A stretch of 64,000 nucleotides of DNA from Peredibacter starrii (GTDB taxonomy: Bacteria; Bdellovibrionota; Bacteriovoracia; Bacteriovoracales; Bacteriovoracaceae), in contig NZ_CP139487.1 in assembly GCF_034259205.1 (NCBI RefSeq), positions 2,914,001 to 2,978,000 of the forward strand. The letters run 5' to 3'. Shown here one piece after another: positions 58,906-64,000 of the stretch (the first letter of the stretch is position 1; the number at the start of each line of letters is the position of its first letter). Under the pieces are notes generated by a model. It was not told the origin of the DNA. It saw nothing but the letters and a program-made list of their open reading frames with translations, and did not search any database. The translations under genes were made by a program, and so were the position numbers.

Positions 58906-60219
58906 ATGCCAAACAAAAATTCTGAATATAGATTCAATCATATTTTGCTGAAACTTTCCAAACTTGAATCCATTGATTCTGGTCTTCTTGAAGAAAGTTT
59001 CAACATAATTACAAAGTCAGTTGTGGAGGCCCTAAATGTTGGAAGATGCGGTATTTGGTTTTACAATGAAAAACGAACAGCAATCATTCTAAATGATCTG
59101 TATGAATCAGAGACCCAAACTCACTCCTCTGGGGCCATATTAGATGCATCCGACTTCCCGAAATATTTTGATTATCTTTTAGAAGAGCGAACACTTCCGG
59201 CAGTGGATACATTTAATGATCCAGTAACATCAGAATTTTTAGAAGTCTATTTGAAGCCACTGAATATTGTATCTATGATTGACGCTCCTATTAGAGTAAA
59301 TGGAAAGATGATCGGAATCATTTGCTGTGAGAGCGTGGGGGTTACAAGAAATTGGACTATGGCAGAACAAAACTTCATAGGAAATATTACTGACATTCTC
59401 GCCAGGGCCGTCCAAGCCAAAGAAAGAAAAGAAGTCATGAATCAGCTCGAAAGGATGAATATCCATCTTGAAGAGTTGATAGAAGAAAGAACCAAAGAAC
59501 TTGAAGTTCAGAGAGCAAGGACAGCTAATGCTTCAAAGATGGCCATGCTAGGTGAGATGGCCAGTTCGATAGCCCATGAAATTAACAATCCTTTGGCAAT
59601 TATTATATCACTCGTAAGCATGATTAAAAGAATGGATGAGAAAGGCAGCAGTAAGGAAGATAAGGATAAGGCATTAAATAATCTCATCGAAACAAGTAAT
59701 AGAATTGAAAAAATCGTGAAAGGTTTGAGATTTTTTGCACGAGATGCTTCTCGTGACGACTTCGTCCATACTTCAATTAATCAGGTGATTGAAGATACCT
59801 TAGCACTGTGTAACCAAAAATTTCATCAACATGGAATCAGTATTCATTACAACATCTGTCCAGATTCAATCATTTATTGTCAGCCAGTAAGCTTATCACA
59901 GGCCATACTAAATCTCCTCTCAAATTCCTTTGATGCTATCAATTCTCTTGAGGATAAGTGGATCAGGATTGAATGTTTCGAAACTCAAACTGATGTACAA
60001 ATCACTGTTACAGATTCCGGGAATGGCATCAATGAAGAAATTCGTGATAAAATTGTTTTGCCTTTTTTCACGACTAAAGAAGTTGGTAAAGGGACAGGAC
60101 TGGGTTTATCAATTGTAAAAGGTATTGTTGAGCAACATGGGGGAAAATTAAGCTTGGATTCGGGTTGTCCTAATACCAAGTTCAACATTATGATACCAAA
60201 AAAAGCAAGGGCAGCGTGA
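58906..60219 (+). CDS. GAF-domain sensor histidine kinase
   Basis: 437 aa, cytoplasmic. GAF sensor at about 20-165 (FNIITKSVVEALNVGRCGIW, ...APIRVNGKMIGIICCES), a coiled linker (RMNIHLEELIEERTKELEVQ), HisKA dimerisation helix with the phospho-acceptor H224 in SSIAHEINNPLAI, and HATPase_c with the N box (NLLSNSFDAIN), G1 (VTDSGNGI) and G2 (GKGTGLGLSIVK). The HEINNP form is that of NtrB/hybrid-type kinases. It leads a four-gene operon and overlaps the next gene by four bases, so the HD-GYP and stand-alone receivers are its natural partners. Confidence 0.93.
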   Translation: MPNKNSEYRFNHILLKLSKLESIDSGLLEESFNIITKSVVEALNVGRCGIWFYNEKRTAIILNDLYESETQTHSSGAILDASDFPKYFDYLLEERTLPAVDTFNDPVTSEFLEVYLKPLNIVSMIDAPIRVNGKMIGIICCESVGVTRNWTMAEQNFIGNITDILARAVQAKERKEVMNQLERMNIHLEELIEERTKELEVQRARTANASKMAMLGEMASSIAHEINNPLAIIISLVSMIKRMDEKGSSKEDKDKALNNLIETSNRIEKIVKGLRFFARDASRDDFVHTSINQVIEDTLALCNQKFHQHGISIHYNICPDSIIYCQPVSLSQAILNLLSNSFDAINSLEDKWIRIECFETQTDVQITVTDSGNGINEEIRDKIVLPFFTTKEVGKGTGLGLSIVKGIVEQHGGKLSLDSGCPNTKFNIMIPKKARAA

Positions 60220-61589
60220 AAGTACTCATATCGGATCCTGACAACACCTACATCATAAAGATTGAGGAGCTTCTCAAAAAAGAAGGTATCGACTTTGAAT
60301 TGTGTCAGAGCGGTAAAGAATGTCAGCTTAAAGTATATAAAGGCGGAATAAAAGTTTTAATAATGGATCTTGAGACTGAAAACTACTCAGCATTGATGGT
60401 TCTGAAATTCATGCGACTCAATCATCCCACAGTGCAAGTTATCTTGACCGTCAAATCAAAAGAAACTTTAAAAGAACTGGAGCTAGATTCTGAAGGATTA
60501 AAAAAACTCGGAGTTTCACAAATCCTGGTAAAACCGTACACATGCGAAAAACTTTTAAATGCAGTACGTGGTGAACAACTGGACAGATGGAAAAACGTGA
60601 CCCTTACCAACGGGTCTTCAGATGAAGAAGCAGTGATAAATGAAAAAGATGAAAATTTCACAAAGGTTTCGATTGAATCCTGCATGAGCGGGAATGTTAC
60701 TATATTCGATCACTATCTTCGATTAGGTCCCGGAAGATACATTAAAATCCTCAGAAGAGGAGATCACTTTGATAATGAAAGAATTGAAAAGTACAAAACT
60801 GAAAAGAAGGTCGTATCCTTGTATTTCAAAACGGTTGAACGAGCAGTTTATGTAAACTTCATGAATGAACTTCTCAATAAAATGCTTACTAAAAAAAGCA
60901 GTAGCCCGAATCAATATTTTTCATCCATCAAAGCTGTATCTGAAGTTTATATTGACGAGATTTTCCTTACAGGTATCAGGCCTTCCCTTGTTGAAGAAGG
61001 TATGAAAATCTGTCAAAACATGTACAAATTAGTAAATTCAAATTTAGAAATATCTAATTTTTTAAGACAATATCAGAATGAAATCCCCTCAGAACAGAGC
61101 CATCAGTTTCTTGTATCATTCTTTTCAACGATTATTTGTAAAAACCTAGAATGGTCCAGCCAACGAACAGTGGAAATAATCGCTCTCGGCGGGCTTCTTC
61201 ATGACATCGGGAAACTAAAGCTTCCAAAGGGAATGAGGGATAAAGAGGAAACAGACATACCGGAAAACCAAAGAGCAATCTTCAGAGAGCACCCGTTGCA
61301 TGGTTATGAAATGTTAAGTAAATCCCCTTTCATCACCACCCCGGTTAAACAGATTGTCTATCAACACCATGAACTCGTAAACGGAACAGGATATCCCAAC
61401 GGATTAACAGGAGCAAAAATCTATCCTCTAGCTAAAGTGGTTTCTCTGGCAGATGGATTTGTAAGACTTCTGACAAAAAATAAATGCACAACAATCGAAG
61501 GATTAAAAATATTCATTCCTGACAAGAATGAAACGACTAAATACGACCCTCTTATTCTTAAATCGCTTGTTACCGGATTATTGAAATGA
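60216..61589 (+). CDS. REC-HD-GYP response regulator, c-di-GMP phosphodiesterase
   Basis: Receiver domain to about residue 120 with acidic pocket D7/D9, phospho-acceptor D51 (IMDLETE) and Lys in LVKPYT. A linker of about 150 residues follows. The HD-GYP domain has HD at 329-330 (LLHDIGKLKLPKG), the HP motif REHPLHGYEML, and HHELVNGTGYPNGLTG, with GYP intact. It should hydrolyse c-di-GMP when phosphorylated. 457 aa; start overlaps the kinase gene and its end overlaps the next gene by four bases. Confidence 0.92.
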   Translation: MKVLISDPDNTYIIKIEELLKKEGIDFELCQSGKECQLKVYKGGIKVLIMDLETENYSALMVLKFMRLNHPTVQVILTVKSKETLKELELDSEGLKKLGVSQILVKPYTCEKLLNAVRGEQLDRWKNVTLTNGSSDEEAVINEKDENFTKVSIESCMSGNVTIFDHYLRLGPGRYIKILRRGDHFDNERIEKYKTEKKVVSLYFKTVERAVYVNFMNELLNKMLTKKSSSPNQYFSSIKAVSEVYIDEIFLTGIRPSLVEEGMKICQNMYKLVNSNLEISNFLRQYQNEIPSEQSHQFLVSFFSTIICKNLEWSSQRTVEIIALGGLLHDIGKLKLPKGMRDKEETDIPENQRAIFREHPLHGYEMLSKSPFITTPVKQIVYQHHELVNGTGYPNGLTGAKIYPLAKVVSLADGFVRLLTKNKCTTIEGLKIFIPDKNETTKYDPLILKSLVTGLLK

Positions 61590-63199
61590 GTAAGCACGAA
61601 TTGAATGATGAAATTCTCTTTGTGGGTGATGATGAAGACTTCTTTGGGCAGATCACAAGTTCCCCTTTAGTCATAAAGGAGGACGTTGCTGTATTAAAAA
61701 CTTCTTATGAGAAAGGCTCGATCTTCAATAGAGAGAATATTCCCAGAATTGTTATAGTGGATGTGTCCAACAATTCCATCGATATCACAAGAGTGACAAA
61801 AGAAGTCTTATTTTATAAGAAAGCTCCGAACTTTAAATCAGTTTTTTTTGCCCTTGTTTGTAAAAATGACGAGCAAAAGAAAGAACTCAGTTTTCTATTC
61901 TCGACAGGATTTTACTTATTCCACATTAAAGGTGGAGAAATCGAAACTTTTGTAAGAGATGTACTCTATATTGGTCTTAAAAGAGAAATTGATTTCCCCC
62001 GACTAGCTTGCGCGAAGGGAATAAATCTTCCACTTCAGGTAGGAATATGTTCCAGTCTGGTCAAGATGGAAAAAGATCGCATCAGCGTAGAAGCAGATTT
62101 AGAAGACACTGAAGAAGAACTAATTATCAAATTCAGACAATTCCCTGACAATAAGGGCATTGTTTTTCCAGTAAAAAGCAGTAGCGCATTCACAAGATAC
62201 TATCCAATGCTCTCCACTTTTTATCTCGACTTTCCCTACCCTGGTCCCTGGGAAGAAATTGGACCTGAGTCCATACTACTGGACACTGTCGAAACCTGGA
62301 TTGAAAACTTTGCGAGTGAATTCAGTGAAGGGGACAATTTCACAGTACAGGTACTTTCATCAGACTTTGAATTCTTGGCCGGCACCTTTGGAGGGATCGA
62401 GGATAGAATTAAATTCATCTTCACGACCTCATCAGAGAGCTGTCCGATTGAAATCATGTTAGAAGACAAACCAGACCTAATCATTGCCAATCTCTCCCGG
62501 CCTGAGGAAGAAGGTATCACTCCAGAAGTCCTGGATTTCTTATATTCTAACGACTTCGTAGTGAGCGAATACCGTCCAGTCATAGTCATTATGAATACTC
62601 CTTCAAAAAGTGGAGCACTTCAAAAACTTTTTAACTACGAACGAATAGTGGCTTCGCATTCTCCTTTAGACAAAGACATGTTCGGGAAGCTATTAGAGAA
62701 ATTCAAAACGAAGGACTCCGAAGGCAATAAAAGCTCCGGTCTTTTGAAAGTAAATTCTCCCTACCGTCCGGTGGATATATTACAAGAATTTTATATCGTC
62801 GGCCTCACTGAGCATGAAATATCCTTCATCTCCCAAAGAGAACTTCCATTTTTTGCTGTCCTTCACTTTGAACTTCCAATCGAATTTCACGCAACTATCG
62901 TTCCCCCTATTTGGACAATCGACAAAAAAAATGACAAAAACTATTACATGGCCCTGATACATGGTCTTTCAGAAGAAAAACTCATGATCCTAAGAAAATT
63001 CATTAACCAGATTATCCATTCCCCTCTTAAAGAATTTACAGCAGAAGCTGTTGCTGAAAAGCTAGGTGAAAAAGCACTAGAATCGGCCAAAGCGCCTTCG
63101 GAAACAATTGCTGTTGAGGCCAACGTAGTAGTCAAATCAGCTCCAACGACAAAAAAAGAAGTAAGAACATTAAAAATATCAGGAAAAAGTAAACTATAA
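61586..63199 (+). CDS. Duplicated pseudo-receiver/PilZ-like protein, 537 aa
   Basis: I read four pieces: a receiver-like fold at 1-125 (DEILFVGDDEDFFG, RIVIVDVSNN, SVFFALVC, FYLFHIKGG), a PilZ-like beta domain at 130-215 (NLPLQVGICSSLVKMEKDRI, SVEADLEDTEEELIIKF), a second receiver-like fold at 245-375 (NFTVQVLSSDFEF, DLIIANLSRPEEEG, PVIVIMNTP) and a second PilZ-like domain at 380-465. A 70-residue tail rich in Ala/Lys follows. The second receiver has Asn at the phospho-acceptor place, and neither PilZ-like part has RxxxR or DxSxxG. An uncatalytic signal relay or scaffold is likely. Domain calls are by pattern only. Confidence 0.75.
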   Translation: MSKHELNDEILFVGDDEDFFGQITSSPLVIKEDVAVLKTSYEKGSIFNRENIPRIVIVDVSNNSIDITRVTKEVLFYKKAPNFKSVFFALVCKNDEQKKELSFLFSTGFYLFHIKGGEIETFVRDVLYIGLKREIDFPRLACAKGINLPLQVGICSSLVKMEKDRISVEADLEDTEEELIIKFRQFPDNKGIVFPVKSSSAFTRYYPMLSTFYLDFPYPGPWEEIGPESILLDTVETWIENFASEFSEGDNFTVQVLSSDFEFLAGTFGGIEDRIKFIFTTSSESCPIEIMLEDKPDLIIANLSRPEEEGITPEVLDFLYSNDFVVSEYRPVIVIMNTPSKSGALQKLFNYERIVASHSPLDKDMFGKLLEKFKTKDSEGNKSSGLLKVNSPYRPVDILQEFYIVGLTEHEISFISQRELPFFAVLHFELPIEFHATIVPPIWTIDKKNDKNYYMALIHGLSEEKLMILRKFINQIIHSPLKEFTAEAVAEKLGEKALESAKAPSETIAVEANVVVKSAPTTKKEVRTLKISGKSKL

Positions 63200-63209
63200 G
63201 GAGTAAAAC

Positions 63210-63641
63210 TTGAAAAAGGGAAATTTATTAATTGTCGATGACGAACCCATTCTGCTTGAAACTCTAAAGTACAACCTTAGTGATTTAGCAGAAAAAATTT
63301 TCCTGGCCATAAATGGAAAAATGGCCCTCGAGATTATTAAAAGAGAATCTATTCAATGCATCCTTTGCGACATTAACATGCCTGTTATGAATGGGGTTGA
63401 GCTTGTAAAGAACATCAGGGCCCTTGGGCTTGAAACTCCTCTCATTTTTTATACAGGCCATGGGAACCATGACCTGATGCTGGAAGCCGTCAAATACGGA
63501 GCTTTTGATTTTATAAACAAACCGGCCCTTGATCACATCGAAGAAGTCGTTGAGCGAGGTCTTCAAGTAGGCCGTGGGGATCATCAGGAATCAAAGAGTG
63601 ATTTTATGAGTGAATACAGAAAACTTTTGGCATCTCAGTAA
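63210..63641 (+). CDS. Stand-alone receiver (CheY-like) response regulator
   Basis: 143 aa, begins at TTG 63210 with AAGGAG well spaced upstream; no ATG is available before the first strand. Acidic pocket DDE at 11-13 (LLIVDDEP), phospho-acceptor D54 (CILCDINMP), Thr in IFYTGHG and Lys in FINKPAL are intact. No output domain, so it should act by protein contact. Last gene of the kinase/HD-GYP operon, ten bases after the duplicated protein. Confidence 0.92.
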   Translation: MKKGNLLIVDDEPILLETLKYNLSDLAEKIFLAINGKMALEIIKRESIQCILCDINMPVMNGVELVKNIRALGLETPLIFYTGHGNHDLMLEAVKYGAFDFINKPALDHIEEVVERGLQVGRGDHQESKSDFMSEYRKLLASQ

Positions 63642-63838
63642 GGGGATTATTCATATATTCACTACCGCTTCCATTGTGACTTTTTTAGACAATTGAGGAA
63701 ATTAAAATTGTCGTGACTAAAAGTCAGTGAGATCCGAAATCAATTTTCGGATGGCCTTTACTACATCTGCTGCCAAAGCTGATTGAAAATAAGTGAATTA
63801 ATCTATCGGCGCCAAACTGTCACCAATAGATATTCATT
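63642..63838. other. Intergenic region after the signalling operon
   Basis: No gene seen. A hairpin ATCCGAAA-TCAAT-TTTCGGAT (63732-63752) without a T-run may help end the signalling operon. The rest is unremarkable. Confidence 0.4.
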
Positions 63839-63885
63839 AAAAAGACCATGACGTGATGTTTCTGGTCACCTGATTTTTTATCAGG
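63839..63885 (-). terminator. Hairpins ending the tiny gene at 63988
   Basis: Two hairpins on the minus strand: CCTGAT-AAAAA-ATCAGG (63885-63869), overlapping the stop codon, and GACCA...TGGTC (63867-63844) followed by TTTTT, which fits an intrinsic terminator. Confidence 0.65.
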
Positions 63886-63988
63886 ATTCGTAATTGATGG
63901 CGCCGATGACAATCAAAGCCGCGAGCACCAACGTTGACACAATCTCAAAGTTCGAAAACTCTTTTCTAAAATCTCGCAAGCTTCTCAT
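63881..63988 (-). CDS. Tiny membrane protein, 35 aa
   Basis: ATG at 63988 preceded on its strand by AAGGGAAGAAC; reads MRSLRDFRKEFSNFEIVSTL, then a hydrophobic helix VSTLVLAALIVIGAIN, and ends YES with TGA at 63883-63881. A basic N-terminal amphipathic part and one helix suggest an inner-membrane peptide. A terminator follows, supporting a real gene. Unknown function. Confidence 0.6.
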   Translation of the reverse strand: MRSLRDFRKEFSNFEIVSTLVLAALIVIGAINYES

Positions 63989-64000
63989 GTTCTTCCCTTA

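Noticed and set aside
1-64000. CRISPR arrays, tRNA or rRNA genes, prophage or integrase genes
   Set aside because: No regularly spaced repeats, cloverleaf-like sequences, integrase or terminase genes were seen in the gaps.

Overview
The window looks like chromosomal DNA of a free-living or predatory Gram-negative bacterium with an outer membrane. It has moderate GC (by eye low-to-mid forties percent), dense gene packing, many 80-430 residue proteins with Sec or lipoprotein signals and no recognisable family, and housekeeping genes of a Bdellovibrionota/Bacteriovoracales flavour. These include a DUF6496-type basic protein, a TatT-like TPR protein, REC/PilZ/HD-GYP signalling genes and a Bdellovibrio-style HNH protein. 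This placement is inference from gene style; no rRNA or tRNA gene was seen.
Layout. 1-7.5 kb: secreted unknowns, then a minus-strand run glpX - SRPBCC protein - small coiled protein - YggS, a PilZ gene, and a plus-strand run pgsA-serB-LRR protein. 7.7-12.5 kb: a complete chaperone-usher pilus operon (pilin, half-size pilin-like protein, chaperone, usher, two-domain tip subunit); a terminator-like hairpin overlaps the start of the second gene. 12.5-17.3 kb: metallo-beta-lactamase-fold hydrolase, a shortened ClpB-like AAA+ protein, an Rsm22/METTL17-like protein. 17.5-21.2 kb: an FNR-type oxygen sensor with an FNR-like box in front, a stand-alone cNMP-binding-like domain, a minimal K+ channel, a VOC protein and a LysR regulator. 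21.2-29.7 kb: GNAT, citrate synthase, a three-module secreted protein, SfsA, a NadD-like protein, a Cys/Tyr-tailed membrane protein and a secreted zinc protease with its partner. 29.7-35 kb: TolC-RND-TetR efflux operon without an adaptor gene. 35-50 kb: TonB-like protein, MscS, FAD oxidoreductase, glutathione peroxidase, polyprenyl synthase, AlkB, DedA, the tesA-ybbA-ybbP operon, glycosyltransferase, and the cysteine set cysK / cysE-rhodanese. 50-58.8 kb: BON and DUF6496 stress-type genes, an HNH endonuclease element, TatT-like TPR protein, OMP, EEP phosphohydrolase, rpsU, DsbA-family isomerase and an adenosine-deaminase-like enzyme. 58.9-63.6 kb: a four-gene signalling operon: GAF histidine kinase, REC-HD-GYP, a large protein that reads as a duplicated pseudo-receiver plus PilZ-like unit, and a stand-alone receiver.
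Most unusual points. (1) A 20-bp palindrome (CACTTTCGCCAGCGAAAGTG and variants) occurs four times, as two ordered pairs. One pair brackets the promoter and most of the HNH gene (51.27-51.97 kb). The other brackets the same promoter with almost nothing after it (20.23-20.35 kb), as if a miniature derivative of the HNH unit. (2) The HNH promoter predicts a leaderless mRNA. (3) A stand-alone cNMP-like domain sits next to a two-helix K+ channel. (4) The 537-residue duplicated pseudo-REC/PilZ-like protein in the c-di-GMP operon. (5) Two tiny membrane-protein genes of 31 and 35 codons.
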